Below are positions 22,601-34,194 of a stretch of 64,000 nucleotides of DNA, one piece after another (the first letter of the stretch is position 1; each line of letters opens with the position of its first letter). The notes under the pieces were generated by a model that saw nothing but the letters and a program-made list of their open reading frames with translations, was not told where the DNA came from and did not search any database. The translations under genes were made by a program, and so were the position numbers. Source of the stretch: Nephrocerus scutellatus (Eukaryota > Arthropoda > Insecta > Diptera > Pipunculidae); assembly GCA_947095585.1 (NCBI GenBank), contig OX352763.1:44256010-44320009 (forward strand), in the 5' to 3' direction.

Positions 22601-22936
22601 CATACTGGAAAGCTCAATATGATAAACTCATCATTGGCCCATACCATTGTGGCTTCATCCCAGGCATATCAACAACTGATCATACTTACACCCTTAGACA
22701 GGTCATGGAAAAATGTCTAGAGTTTCAAAACTCACTACATCATCTTTTTATAGACGTTAAAGCCGCCTATGATAGCATCCAAAGTAGATCTTTTTAAAGC
22801 CATGAGAGAATTCGGCATCCCAAATAAACGGACATGACTATGTAGGGCTCCGACAAGGGGATGGACTGGCCAGCGTCCCCTTCAACCTGGCGTTGGAGAA
22901 AGTGATCCGAGACTCTGACGTAACGGCGAGAGGAAC
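19601..22936 (+). repeat. 3336-bp tandem duplication, copy 2
   Basis: It is nearly identical to copy 1. I see three base differences (TATTT/TCTTT near 21162, CCCGG/CGCGG near 22041, GCTAA/GATAA near 22154). All copia and RTE pseudogenes of copy 1 are repeated here and need no separate entries. Beyond 22936 only the RTE sequence continues. Confidence 0.95.
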
Positions 22937-23520
22937 AATCCTCTATAAGTTCATCCAGATAGAGCAGGCGGCATGAAATCTGGGGCTGGACATAAATGAA
23001 AGCAAAACAAAGTACATGGTGGCCACGTCTGCGAGTAGAATATCCAACATTGGTCCCTCAAATCAAATAGTGGAGCGCGAATTTGAAGTAGTGCAATCCT
23101 TTAACTATCTCGGGTCAACTGTAGCAGCCGATAACAGCATGGAACCAGAAATACGCGCACGGTTGCTTAAAGCCAACAAAGTTTACTATAGTCTGTCAAG
23201 ACTCTTCAAATCCAGGAACTTAACATCCATCCATCCATAACATCCAAGCTGCTGATATATAAGAAAATGGTCATACCAGTACTTACATATGGACTTGGGT
23301 GCTTAGCAAAAATAATTCTGACCTCTTAGCCGCGTTCGAGAGAAAAGTCTTACGGAGAATTGTTGGCCCCGTATGTGAGGAAGGACGAATCCGGAGAGTC
23401 TATTATGATGAGATCTACGAGCGTTACCGCGATGTCGACATCGTGAAGAAAATTAAGCTCGGTAGGCTCCGATGGGCAGGACTCGCATTAGCGAAGAGGA
23501 GCCAAATATGATGATGATGA

Positions 23521-23734
23521 AAGGTGCATCGCTTCAAAAGAACAGACACACATACAACAGTAGTATTTTCTTCGCTTTTTAATGCCAATATTTTGAGGCT
23601 TTCTATTACCAAGAAAAGTCAAAGACTACACTTCAGACTTGCAGTGCTTTAAGAGTCGAGAGATGGTCATGGCGTCGCAGCTCTACTTAAATACGCACGA
23701 ACAATCGCAGGACGGTTTAATTAGTATTTTTATT
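23521..23734. other. Spacer, nothing recognised
   Basis: Short unique DNA follows the RTE tail. No gene or repeat is recognised. Confidence 0.4.
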
Positions 23735-24010
23735 CAATAATTTACTTACGCAGAGAGGAAAAGGAAGGCTTGATGGGGCCGCTAGGAACTCCTTTGATGC
23801 GAATTGGACCACCTGCTGAAGGTTCTTATCCGTGGTGATCTGTGAGATCCCGTGTTTCACCCGCAGATTGGTCCAGGAAATCTCTTTATTGCGGTTCTGC
23901 CAGGCCTCGTCTTTTTCTTTCTGCGCCTTCAATTTACGATTGTACAATTTTCGTTTTTCCTTTGTCACGTCTTTTTGTGCGATGCGACCTCCTCGAAACT
24001 CAATATTGGA
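23735..24010 (-). pseudogene. Possible decayed exon of an unknown host gene
   Basis: On the minus strand a lysine-rich open stretch (TKEKRKLYNRKLKAQKEK, DEAWQNRNKEISW) runs down to a strong splice donor CTCTGC/GTAAGT at 23750/23749. Before the donor, a better-looking frame (GGPIRIKGVPSGPIKPSF) is offset by one base from the upstream one, which suggests an indel. Upstream of about 24000 the frame closes. I do not recognise the family. It may be a broken gene fragment. Confidence 0.3.
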
Positions 24011-24433
24011 AAGAAGGAAGTTTCATCGCATGGCATACGAGAATTTATCTTTTGGCATTTATAAGCCTAATAGCTCAATGCGTTAGAATTAGATGACGAT
24101 AGTTCTATTGTCAGTGGTGACATCGACATAGAAAGCGCTTACACGAGCACCGTATAAGTAGAGTGAAGTAGATATTTACACGTTAATCCGGTGGCCCGAG
24201 CATGCACCATTACAGTTGGTGCGAGGGAAATAGTGCGTTCAATCTATTGCAATCTAATCCGAAGTGTTGATACTGATATTGCTGCTATAATGCTTTGTCA
24301 TATGTGTTTGGATGCTTACGGGTACTGGAAATAACTTAAGGTATGTGAACCTAACGAAGAGATACACAGAGAGTCAAAGCCCACATGGATTTCAAGCAAT
24401 CACAGGATGTCATTATAATCCTGCATTTTTCAG
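24011..24433. other. Spacer, nothing recognised
   Basis: Mixed-composition DNA with no supported gene. It ends at a good splice acceptor (TTTTTCAG) at 24433. Confidence 0.4.
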
Positions 24434-25080
24434 GAACTGAAAATTAAAATCTTACAAAATATTAAAAAAGAAGCTTTCATGAAGTTCGGTTACAGCGAAT
24501 TAATTAAAAATAATGCTGACAAACAAAACGTCTTAAATATTATTTAGAGATTTATATGCAATGTATACAATGTTGCTGAGATAATTGATGTTGATACTGC
24601 TTGACTTCAAATGTCCATCGTTTTGTATACGGTCTCTGATGTGAACGAAGCTTTTGATCGAAAAAATTGCGAAATTACGAAGCTACCAGCCTACGACCTT
24701 GTAAAAGTGAGCTATTACAGCAATTTCTGCGAGCAAACTAAATATGTACTATTCGGAACAATGCTCACCTGAAGAAACCAGAAAATAATGGTTGGGTACA
24801 GGAAAATTACCAATACCATTTTAAATGTTTTGAAGAGGATCAGCTACCAAATTATGTCAGTGATTCTCAAAAACTCTACCAGGTATGTAATTATTATGTC
24901 AAATTATTATACATAAATTTGTGACTATTTATAATTGTATTAACATGGTTAAATTATCAGTTTATCACAGAAACTGACGGAGAAAGCGATATTGACAACG
25001 ATTAATCCACGGACTGGAGTAGGAGTGACGAAGATAATGAAGATATCGATGACAACGATGAAAATTATGAAAATAATTAA
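24434..25080 (+). pseudogene. Gene-like remnant with an intron and acidic tail
   Basis: After the acceptor at 24433 an open stretch reads ELKIKILQNIKKEAFM and continues with stops (ADKQNVLNII, then ICNVYNVAEIIDVDTA). A later in-frame stretch (KKPENNGWVQENYQYHF, EEDQLPNYVSDSQKLYQ) ends exactly at a donor CAG/GTATGT at 24883. A 78-bp intron with acceptor TTATCAG at 24960 leads in phase into FITETDGESDIDND, a stop, and a very acidic end. The splice signals and phase look genuine, the stops do not. The family is unknown to me; a decayed host gene copy is the simplest reading. Confidence 0.45.
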
Positions 25081-25410
25081 ATATTTATTTGAATCCAATA
25101 ATACATATTTAAAATCATATTTTTTTACTTTGTATAGAATAGCTATGAACATAATAAAACTATTTTTTCATTGATTTTTTTACTATAAAAATAATTGTTC
25201 CCCCTAAAGTAAACAATAATTTTTTATAAAATGTCAAGATTTCAATTAAATTAAATTTTAAAAAAAGGTCATTTAACACCAAAAAAATATTGTTAATTTA
25301 TTAGATTTTTGTTTTATTTATTTATTAACATGAAAATTTTACTGAATAATTTTTTGAAAATTTATTTTTAGTCATAAATTATTCTTTATAATGAAATTTT
25401 CCTTTACTTT
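25081..25410. other. Very AT-rich spacer
   Basis: Low-complexity A/T sequence with AATAAA-like signals near 25150. No gene. Confidence 0.5.
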
Positions 25411-25520
25411 GGTACCTGTTATCTCCCAAAGCCACCATGATCCAAACTTCATAGTCTGGGAATCGTTGTTACCAGTATTGGGGACGTACATACACTGAGT
25501 AACTTTCAGCTTTTATAATA
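25411..25520 (-). repeat. Inverted copy of the 7193-7300 repeat
   Basis: The reverse complement matches 7193-7300 (TTATAAAAGCTGAAAGTTAC, CCCCAATACTGGTAA). It is probably a Helitron-like 5' fragment. Confidence 0.6.
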
Positions 25521-25924
25521 TAACGAAGGTCTGATCGTCGCGGGCTCAATTACGCATGAGCGAATTATAAAAAAATCGTAAATAGATGGGTATAAAAGTT
25601 CGAAAGTGACAATGAAGTAATTGTGCTCTCACAATGAAAAACTTAATACTTAAGACTTACAGGATTGTATGGATTTTTGGTTTTGAAAAAAAAAATTTTT
25701 GTTCGGTATGTTGGAAATCCATACAATCCATTCAAAATGGCGATTTAAGACGTCGGATTTTATGTTATGTTTTCAAAATTTTAACACAGTTATAATCTGA
25801 TGACATGAAAATGCGCGACGCTAATTTGGATCTGAAGAAAATAATATGAATGAATAAATTCAACTTCTAATGTTCATGGAAAGGTATATGTATATGTTCG
25901 AGCTGATCACGAGTTCTTCGCTAC
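25521..25924. other. Spacer with a shared repeat module and a 15-bp inverted repeat
   Basis: 25631-25680 (ACAATGAAAAACTTAATACT, GATTGTATGGATTTTTG) matches the sequence just after the tandem array at 58557-58610. GGATTGTATGGATTT at 25662 is inverted at 25715-25729. Nothing coding is recognised. Confidence 0.5.
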
Positions 25925-26140
25925 CCGCACACATGAAGCCACGCCTTCCAAAGAGGGGGAAGGGGGTGTACTATAGCCTATAACCTTCCTCCACCTGTTA
26001 ATAATATACATTGAAAATGTCATAAAAATCGGTTAGTAATTGTAACCGATTTTAACACTCATATATCATATTTCCAACCCCCATGGAAGGGGAATGGGTT
26101 GTATTATAGCCTATAAAACTCCTCCACTTGCTAATAATAT
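25925..26140 (-). repeat. Helitron-like fragment, two related segments
   Basis: 25965-26060 and 26095-26140 plus 28606-28650 are two related copies (TATAGCCTATAAnnnTCCTCCAC, TAATAAT, ACATTGAAAAT). The phrase TATAGCCTATAA and the 5' end at about 28697 (minus strand TCTATATAAATAAAATG) are typical of insect Helitron-like repeats. The second copy is split by the piggyBac element. Confidence 0.6.
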
Positions 26141-28605
26141 CCCTCTGTGACTGACGTGACCTTATTTTAGCAATTCCACTGACGTGGTAGAACTCCATAC
26201 ACCATTCTCACAGCTTGTATTTTAAAAATGTGTTTAATATTCCAAATTTAGACTATTCTATTTTAAAGCTTAGAGTGTCTTCTACTATTCTTAATTACTT
26301 TTATATGTAAAATAAGAAAACACATATAAAGTTAATCAATTTTTATTATTACAACATAAATAATTTTTTCAAAGCATACACATATATAAACAATAAAAAA
26401 AAATAAAAATAAATATTTTCTTCATTTACTTATTCATTTATTTAAAGTTAACACTTATAGTAATAAGAAAAAAAAAGAGATCCATTCATTGGTTCAAAAA
26501 ATTTATTTTTGTAACCTAAAAATCACAATTTTTTTGGCAGTCTTCAAAGAGTGGCTTAGAGCATTGAAGGCAAATTGGCTTTGCGCAATCACAGCAACAA
26601 TATCTAGTCACTCTTTTCATTTTGGTTGGACAAATAAAGAATAGTTTTCTTCCACTTAGTGAAATCGATCGAGTTCTTGGGGGTGGAGGGGGAAGATCGT
26701 TTCCCAAAACTCTACTGACTGTCATCCGCAGTTCTCCTGGCAATCTTTCGTTGTACACGCGACATTTCATGTGATCTAGCACTAGTGATCTTGCCATGTT
26801 CAAATTAAAAGTGGCTCTTCTCATGTTATTATCACTGTCGACACACATCCCATACAGAACAAAGCTGTTAATACCTGCCATATCTAATATTCTTTGGAAA
26901 ATGGCCATAGGCCAACGACGAGTTTTGCTGCTAAAAGAATATATAGAACACTTCTTGTCGACGTTGTCAACTCCTCCTTTATTTTTATTATAATCCGCAA
27001 TTATTACTGGTTTTCCTGTATCAGTACCAATAACTTCATTGTGGTGAGAAGAAGAGATCAGGAGAACCCTCCAATTCTCTTTTTTTATTCGGCAAGAAGC
27101 ATAGTGGTATCTCAGGTTTATTCTTTTTCAATGTGCCTAAGTATGTCAGTCCCCTTTTCAGCAACATTTCCATAAGTGGAATCGAACTGAACCAATTGTC
27201 AGCTGTAACGTTGCATTTTGACTTTTCGACAGGTTTCACAAACCTAAGAACTGACTGAGTTGGTATAGCCATTTGTCTTTCTTGTTCAGTCAGTCCTATT
27301 CCATCCGAATTTTTACCAAGATAGACGTAGGCATTGTAGATATAGTATGTACGGGCATCAACCAATATCATTATTTTAATGCCATACTTTGCTGGTTTTT
27401 GGGGCATGTAAATAATAAACTTGCAACGACCCCTAAATGGCAATAGCATTTCATCAATACAAAGGTATGCTCCAGTATTGGGACTGACTGTTCGTAATAA
27501 ACTTATTGAACATGCCTGATATTGGTGCAAGTCGATCTTATTTGAGCCTTTCCTTTCTGGTGGTGGAATCATCAAACCGGAGGCAGTTGACGAAACAAGA
27601 AAAACGCCATTTGGACATAACACATCGGAATATTTCGTGGCCAGTTCCATCGGTGGCAAATATAAAACGAAGATCACCGTCGTTACACTTGAATACCGAC
27701 GAATAGTACATTAGACCTATGAATGCTTTCATTTCGGTGACGTTTGTGTCCATCAGTTCTACCTTAGTACATACTTTGTTTGAACCGCGTTCGGTAACTA
27801 TTGAGCTTTTGATTTGTAAATGTGAACAAATTTGCCAACATTGAATGGTCAAACGCCTTGGACCAAACTTCAAAATAGCCTTCAAAATTAGTAGTATGAA
27901 AACGGCCAGGTAGTCTTATTATGTTGATTATTATTATGAGATGTCCTTGGGCACTCTTGTCTATTCCAGATAAATCCTTTCTTACCTTTGTAAAACTGTG
28001 ATAACTGCACATTTGACGTTTCTTGATGCACATTATATGTTACAGGTACTTGTTTCACTTCTTCAGGTTGTTCTGGTTCCTCCTCTTCATCTGAAACTTC
28101 ATCGGCTTCCAGAAATTCGGTTTCTGGTTGAAAATTTGGGTCATCACCCTCATCGTCAAAATCGCTAAAATCATGCTCGCTTTCTTCGTCCAACTACTGT
28201 TCTATAAGCTGATCGTGGCTTGCAAAGGCTCCAGTAGACGTTCGTTTAGATCTTTGAGATCCTTGGTTGTTATTTGACTGAGCCATCTAAAATACAAACC
28301 ACAAGTTATACTCACTAAACAATTTTACTGATGTGTTGCCTAGGAAACACTATGAACGGAAAACAATAACACTAAGGTGCTTATTTATCAGACACATACC
28401 TAAATATTGATGTGGTTGACTCGTAGACACTTTCCTTCACACAACAAGTGATGCGCACGGCCCGACAGCTTACTATACACTAACTCTGAAAGACTAAGAC
28501 TGAAAGGTACTGAGAACGCGCGATTCAACATTTGAAAAACAACGGTAAAATACCCGATATTATATTTTGTGGTGTCTGTCATACTACCACGTCAGTCCCA
28601 GAGGG
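26141..28605 (-). mobile_element. piggyBac-type DNA transposon, 2465 bp
   Basis: Its terminal inverted repeats are CCCTCTGTGACTGACGTG at the left and, in reverse, CCCTCTGGGACTGACGTG at the right; they differ at one base. An internal copy of the repeat core (CCACTGACGTGGTA) follows on the left. ATAT flanks both sides (26137-26140 and 28606-28609), and the related segment at 25996-26020 shows the site without insertion. Most piggyBac elements use TTAA, so ATAT is unusual. Confidence 0.85.
26516..28286 (-). pseudogene. piggyBac transposase, broken
   Basis: The ATG at 28286 opens a frame with an in-frame TAG near 28196, followed by the acidic N-terminal region (EESEHDFSDFDDEGDD). Frameshifts near 27890, 27550 and 27040 separate four pieces. 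The three catalytic Asp regions are visible: DEMLLPFRGRC near 27450, VTADNWFSSIPLME near 27180, and the third (GGVDNVDKKCSIYSF) near 26970. The C-terminus is the cysteine-rich domain (CCCDCAKPICLQCSKPLF) and ends at 26516. The enzyme would cut and paste the element; this copy is inactive. Confidence 0.88.
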
Positions 28606-28720
28606 ATATACATTGAAAATTTAATAAAAATTGGTTGGTAAATGTAAGTTATTGTAAATAAAAACCGCACAAAATTTCATTTTATTTATATAGATATACC
28701 TGGGTTGAGTGGAGTTGAAT
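28606..28720 (-). repeat. Helitron-like fragment, right of piggyBac
   Basis: This continues the repeat split by piggyBac. The minus-strand start TCTATATAAATAAAATG near 28697 resembles Helitron 5' ends. Confidence 0.5.
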
Positions 28721-29849
28721 TTCCAGAAGACTATTTTTATTATTTTTTAAGTAGGCGTCGTATTTTTTATTATGTTGCCAAAATTTAATCTTAGTTTTAA
28801 ATTAATTAAATGGAAAGCGTAACAACATTTTGCAATTGACTAAAATAAATTCCAAACCAACCCAACCAAAACCAGTTTCATGTCGGCGCTAATTTGTAGC
28901 GTTTGCACACTAGAGTAGAGTTAATTTGAAAGATGTGTTGTATTTTCGGATGTATTTTCTACCAACATCAAAATGAAATGTCAGACAAACGTAACTGAAG
29001 TCGTTTTAAAAAAAAATCGTTCGTTTTTTCTACAAAACTACGGTAGATCGAACTTCCACTCCAACAGATCTTTTTTTTGGAGATTACCCCTCTTTTCATT
29101 AACTACAACAACAGCACATGCAACAAAATAATGTAAACATTATGCCGAGAAAAAATTCGATCTCGAGCGCAAATTTCTGTTTGATTTCTCTGATTTTGTT
29201 CTGTTTATTTGGCTTTTCAGGAACATAACTTTAATTTGCTTTTTCGAACACAAAAAATGTATTTACAGTTTTAATTTAGATAATGAAAACTGTAAAATAT
29301 ATATATGGTTTTTCAAACGACCGTAGACGAAAGTGACTGTTTCCTACGCTATAACTAACCTTCGAAAATAAATGGGATAACAATAACGAACTTGAGTTAG
29401 ATAAATTTAGCTAATGTGAACGACTCAATACATGTAATTCGTATGCTTTGACCATAATGTGCTTTACTCGCAGTAATAGTTTATTACATAACGAGCGAGG
29501 AAAGTGGAGTTTATCGTGCGAGTTAGAAGCTTGAAGCACGAGGCGGTAACCGAGTGCGGCAGTCTAACGAGCACGATGAGCACTTTTCTGGTCTAACTCT
29601 GTCGAGGGGGGTTGGATCGGACCAAATTTTTTATAGGAAGGAAGGTATTTTTATTGCCTTTTATATGATACCAATTAATCCTCATCCATCTTAGAAAAAT
29701 TCATTTTTCAAAATATTAAAACCCCCTCTCTCCTTGAGGGCGAATTTCCGAAAAACAATATTGCTGTTTTTGAAATCTGCTCAATAAGGGCTTTCTGATG
29801 GGGGGTGGGGTCCGAAAGCCGTAACTCTATGTTCCCTAAAATGCACTTT
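28721..29849. other. Spacer, nothing recognised
   Basis: AT-rich sequence without supported ORFs, RNA genes or transposon ends. Confidence 0.5.
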
Positions 29850-30085
29850 AGCCGAATATTCGAACACGTATACATTTTTTGCCGATATAAGTGTCGATTC
29901 TTTAGTTTTCTGGGTTGATGAAGTGGTCAGTTGGTGGGTTGGTCAGTTGGAAGGAGGGCATAGGGCGGGAGGTGATAGGGTAAGAGGTCAGTGGACATGT
30001 TGTCAGTAGGCGGGTGTTACCTTGGGTGGGGGTCAGTTGGATGGGGCATTCGGGAATCGCCGGGTATGTCCGACAGTATAATTAG
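29850..30085 (+). repeat. Helitron-like tail, related to 7600-7798
   Basis: ATTCGAACACGTATACATTT and ATAAGTGTCGATTCTTTAG recur from 7610-7660, followed by the same G-rich GTCAGTGG/GGCGG stretch. A degenerate end ATCGCCGGGTATGTC lies near 30057. It is a second, more decayed copy of the same Helitron family. Confidence 0.6.
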
Positions 30086-30656
30086 AAGATTGTATTTAAA
30101 ATGAATTTTAAATATTTCATCTTCTCACAAGAAAGTAATAATAACCTTCTAAAAAAAAATATATTCTCCCAAATCAAAATAAGATTTTTGTAGATTTTTT
30201 TCCCACTTACAAAAATTTTTGGGCGTGTTGTTTGTTGAGCTTTACTTTTTCAATTAATATATTCTCTCAAAAAATCCTATCTAAAAAACACTTGTTTCTT
30301 ATGTTGTATGTTGTAATTTCAAGTAAACTTACCTTTGTATCTGTCATTTTTATTCTCATGTTAGCCACAATCTGTCGCTGTCATATCTACCTACCTACGT
30401 CTTGAAGCAACTTGTACATTTTCTCAAAAGAAATATCTAGGCATCAAATTTCTTTTATAAAAATAAGAAAATAAAAAATAACCAACGTTTAGTTCTTCGA
30501 CAGAACGCGCTTTTATATTCATTTGCTCGAACAACAAGTGATCGGTCGTGCAAGTTTGTTACATTGTTTTTTGGTTTATAACTCTGACTGTAGGGCAATT
30601 TATCAAAACGCAAAAGACACTTGTAGTGATGAACTCCCCTACGATAAAGAAGTGCA
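30086..30656. other. 5' flank of the TMF homologue
   Basis: This stretch must contain the promoter and 5' UTR of the downstream gene. I see no clear TATA box or initiator. The last 170 bp are less AT-rich than the rest. Confidence 0.4.
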
Positions 30657-33600
30657 ATGAGTTGGTTTGACACAAAAGGGTTGGCCAGTTTAGCCAAAAA
30701 CGCCCTTAAGGAGGCGCAAAAGCAAATTGATAAAGCATTGGATATTCAGGACATCCCCGATACCGTGGAGGATTTCACTGTGGCGGCGACTGCTGAAAGC
30801 ATTGGTGTTGGCGGCACGTCCAAGGCGAAGAGCAAAACAGAACCATCGACGCCAATTACACCGACTTCATCCACATTGTCATCATCGTCGGTACTGCCTA
30901 AGTCGTCTGAAAGAGGAGCCGTACCTGCGACATGGGGTTCGTTCACGGGTTCCTTTTTTGAGAATCCTAATGCAAGTGAAATGATAACGACGCCACCGCA
31001 GCGAATTATTTCAATTATAGCTGCACCTTCGGTAGTAACCTCGATAAGTCCGCATTCACCTCACACTGCCCTGGAAAAGCGCCAATCTGTCACATCTAAC
31101 TCTGATTCGGTCGAATTGCTTTCTCCCCCGACATCACCATGCTCAGGGTTAACGTCGCCATCAGACGCAGTATACAACTCTGAGTCTGTTGAACTCATTA
31201 CCACACCGTTGTCGTGTGAGATGATTAGTCCTGATTCTGGACAATCATTGCCTGAAAGTATTGTTATCATTGCCAGTGATGAGATCGCCGACGACGACGA
31301 TGATTCAATGTCTTACAACACAGTAATGGATGATAGTGTCGTCAAGCAGTCTATCAACGAAGGTAATGCTCAAAAGTTTATTTATTAAAAGCGTTAATAC
31401 TTTCAAATCTTTAGAAGATGCCGTTAAACGCAGCAATAATTCTTCTATTACACCAAAAATCCTAATGTCTTTTGAGGAGGCCCTTTTCGAATCGCAAACA
31501 GTGACCTCCGACTCTACGCAAAGTTTTGAAGATGTTCTAATCACAGATACAGCAATTTCTGTTACGTCGGACGACAAAGATATGGTTAAAATTAATTCAG
31601 GTCCATCATCGTCTGACCAGAATTCAAACGATGAAATTGAAACAACAACCTCATCGGACATAGAAATCATTTCAAATCCGAATGGGGATTCCAGTAGCAC
31701 AAACAGTGCCAGTAGGGCGAGTCCACATAAGCTCTCACGTACAACAGTAAACTCGTTGAAATCAGGAAATGACGAATCAAAAAACTCGATAAGGAAAGGC
31801 CACTTTAGAGAGCCCTCCGAAATTTCAATTCAATCAGAGGACTCGCAGTCGGATACAGAAAAACTTCTTTATCGCATTAGCGAGCTTAGTGAGATCCTTG
31901 AGGCTCGTGAGTTACGTCTGCTAGAGTTTGGCAGACACAATGCTGCGCTTCAAGAAAAAAATCACGACTTGCAAACAGCTTTAGATACCATGAAACGTAA
32001 CGCAGAGCACATAGAGTCTGAAGATTACACACAGCGTCTATCAGCTCTTGAAAAAAAATTTCAAATGAGTATTCGAGAACGCGATTCGCTTCGCTTACAG
32101 GTGAAAACCCTTAAGGAAGAATTTGAGTCTAAAATTCCTAAAGATGACCTTACTAAAGTGGTTGCTGAGAGCAACTCAATGATCGTCGAACTCCGCTCTG
32201 AAGGAGAGAAGCTCGCAAAACAAGTTCTTCAACAATCGAATATTATTAAGAAGCTTCGTGCTAAGGAGAAAAGCTCCGACGCTGTACTGAAGAAAAACAA
32301 AGAGCAAATTATAGATCTTACAGACGAAGTGGAACGTTTAAAAAAAACTCTAAATGCAAAAGAAAATGTCGAGCGATCCCAAATTGAAGCTGTTCACAAG
32401 ATATCATCTGAAAAACGAATACTAGACACGGAGAATCAACAGTTCCGTGGAAAGATAGAAGATCTTAGCTCAAAGCTAAGTACAATGCAAGCAAGTTTTA
32501 ATGCAGTGAAAGTTGAGTTACAAACTCACAGCCGGATTAACTCAGATCTAACGCGTACCGCAGAAGAAGTGATTTTTCTACAGAAGGAGAAAGACAAGGC
32601 ACAAACAGAGAATAAGGACCTTTTATTTCAGCTAAATAAAATGCGAGAGAAACTGCGTGTCTCCGAACTGGGAATGACAATGCGAGAACAAAAATTGCGG
32701 GAGGAGAACTCATCGCTGCTGAGACGAATTGAGGAATCCGAATCTCGAGCGGAAAATTTAACACAGGAGGTCAGTTTGACAACCATACCGCTGATGCGGC
32801 AAATGGAATCACTTCAATCTACTCTGACACAGAGGACAAACAACTGGGAAAAGCAAGAGAGAGAATTACTCAGAAAGTTAGGTAAGCGGCGATTCAGTTT
32901 ATTAATTGAACACAGTTAATAAAACAGTTTACAGAGCTCTCACAGTCGCGCCTCAAATCATTGGAGAACGTGGAAAACAATTTTAAGGAGAAAATCAACA
33001 TACTTCAGAACCGGTGTCTTGATCTAGAAGCAAAGTTATCTCATGCACTGATGCAAGAGGAAAAGTCCAAGATTGCACTGCATCAAGCCGAGTTGGATTT
33101 CAATGTAATGGACACAAATTCAAAAAGGTTTAATGGGGTTTTAGTTTTATTTAAATACAGGGACTCTTAACAATTAAGTTACTTTCATATATATTAGACA
33201 AATTTCTAATCTCAATAATGGTGTGGAAGAAATAAAATCAGACTTTGAAGATCTTATGGGGAAATATAAAGTTCTCGTAGCAAAATACGAATCGGAACGT
33301 GTTAGAGCAGATGTTGCAAGTGAGCGCCATCGTAAGCTTTCGGCATTGAGTGATGTTTCACACGAGCACATTGAAGATAGGCAACAACAGCCTGGCGATT
33401 TATCGCCAGCAGTAAGCCTTGGACGAAATTCAATTGAAGATGCCATTGGAGGAAGCATCGACTGGCAGGTGGTAAGTGTAAAATTTAAGAAATTACAATA
33501 CCAATTGTTATAGTCCTGTATCCCTAAGGACGACTTGGATTGCATATCTAGTTCTGGCCGTCAGGCTACATCCATGTATGGAATGCACATAAGCCTCCCC

Positions 33601-34130
33601 TCGTTTGGAAACAATGCTAGTACTTTAGAGCATTTGCAATCGATTCTTAAACAGCGAGATGGCGAAATTAGTCAGCTACAGTGGGAACTCTCGCGTCTGC
33701 AAGTAGAGCGTGGAGTTTTAAACTCGGAAATATCTAATTTAACGCTAGAGTTAGAGAATGTGAGTTTAAAGTTGTCCACTCTTTTTTAAGTTGATTGATT
33801 GAATAAGTTTACTTGATGCCATTTTAAGTTATTAATGGAACGAAATTGAAAATCGGATAAGATGTATAAATTTAGTAAACGTATTATTTTTCATTTTAGA
33901 TTAAGGAGAAACTTCAGACGCATGAAATTCTCGAGACGAACTTCTCTGAGCTTCAACATCAGTATGACGCATTACTTCAAATGTATGGCGAAAAGGTGGA
34001 GAAGGCTGAGGAGCTTGAATTGGATTTGCAAGATGTAAAAGACATGTACAAGGCGCAAATAAACGATTTACTGCGGCATCAAAATTGCTTGACGGCCTCA
34101 TATTCCTCCTTAACGCCATCGTCATCGTGA
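30657..34130 (+). CDS. TMF1 homologue: TATA element modulatory factor (TMF1) homologue, complete
   Basis: Six exons join cleanly: 30657-31362, 31415-32881, 32935-33127, 33198-33471, 33514-33759 and 33900-34130. All introns are GT-AG (52, 53, 70, 42 and 140 bp), and the 3117-nt frame gives 1038 aa with no internal stop. The start MSWFDTKGLASLAKNALK is the conserved TMF N-terminus. Residues about 35-380 are Ser/Thr/acidic low complexity. About 385-720 and onward are long coiled coil. The last 140 residues form the TMF C-terminal domain (STLEHLQSILKQRDGEI, ALLQMYGEKVEKAEEL, VKDMYKAQINDLL). Known family role: a golgin-like Golgi coiled-coil protein that binds Rab6 and helps vesicle tethering. It ends tail to tail with a TVP23 gene. 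Confidence 0.95.
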
Positions 34131-34188
34131 ATTGTTTTTCTCATTTGCTTTTAAAGTATTTCTATCCTCTAAATTTGGTGATATTATA

Positions 34189-34194
34189 AATAAA
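34189..34194 (+). promoter_or_regulatory. Polyadenylation signal of the TMF homologue
   Basis: AATAAA lies 59 bp after the TGA stop and is followed by an A-rich stretch. Confidence 0.6.

Larger units (their letters stand above)
18211..23520 (+). mobile_element. RTE-like non-LTR fragment, interrupted by the tandem duplication
   Basis: It starts in the end of the endonuclease (MSVRIYRGANVESDHYLV), continues through RT pieces (CGFIPGISTTDHTYTLRQ, LFIDVKAAYDSI) and a C-terminal region (FNYLGSTVAADNSMEPEI, LLAAFERKVLRRIVGPV, LGRLRWAGLALAK). It ends in a short repeat tail ATGATGATGATG at 23509-23520. The single original order is 18211-19600 then 22937-23520. It has many stops and an internal RT deletion near 19500. 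5' truncation and a microsatellite tail are typical of RTE-type retrotransposons. Confidence 0.82.
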
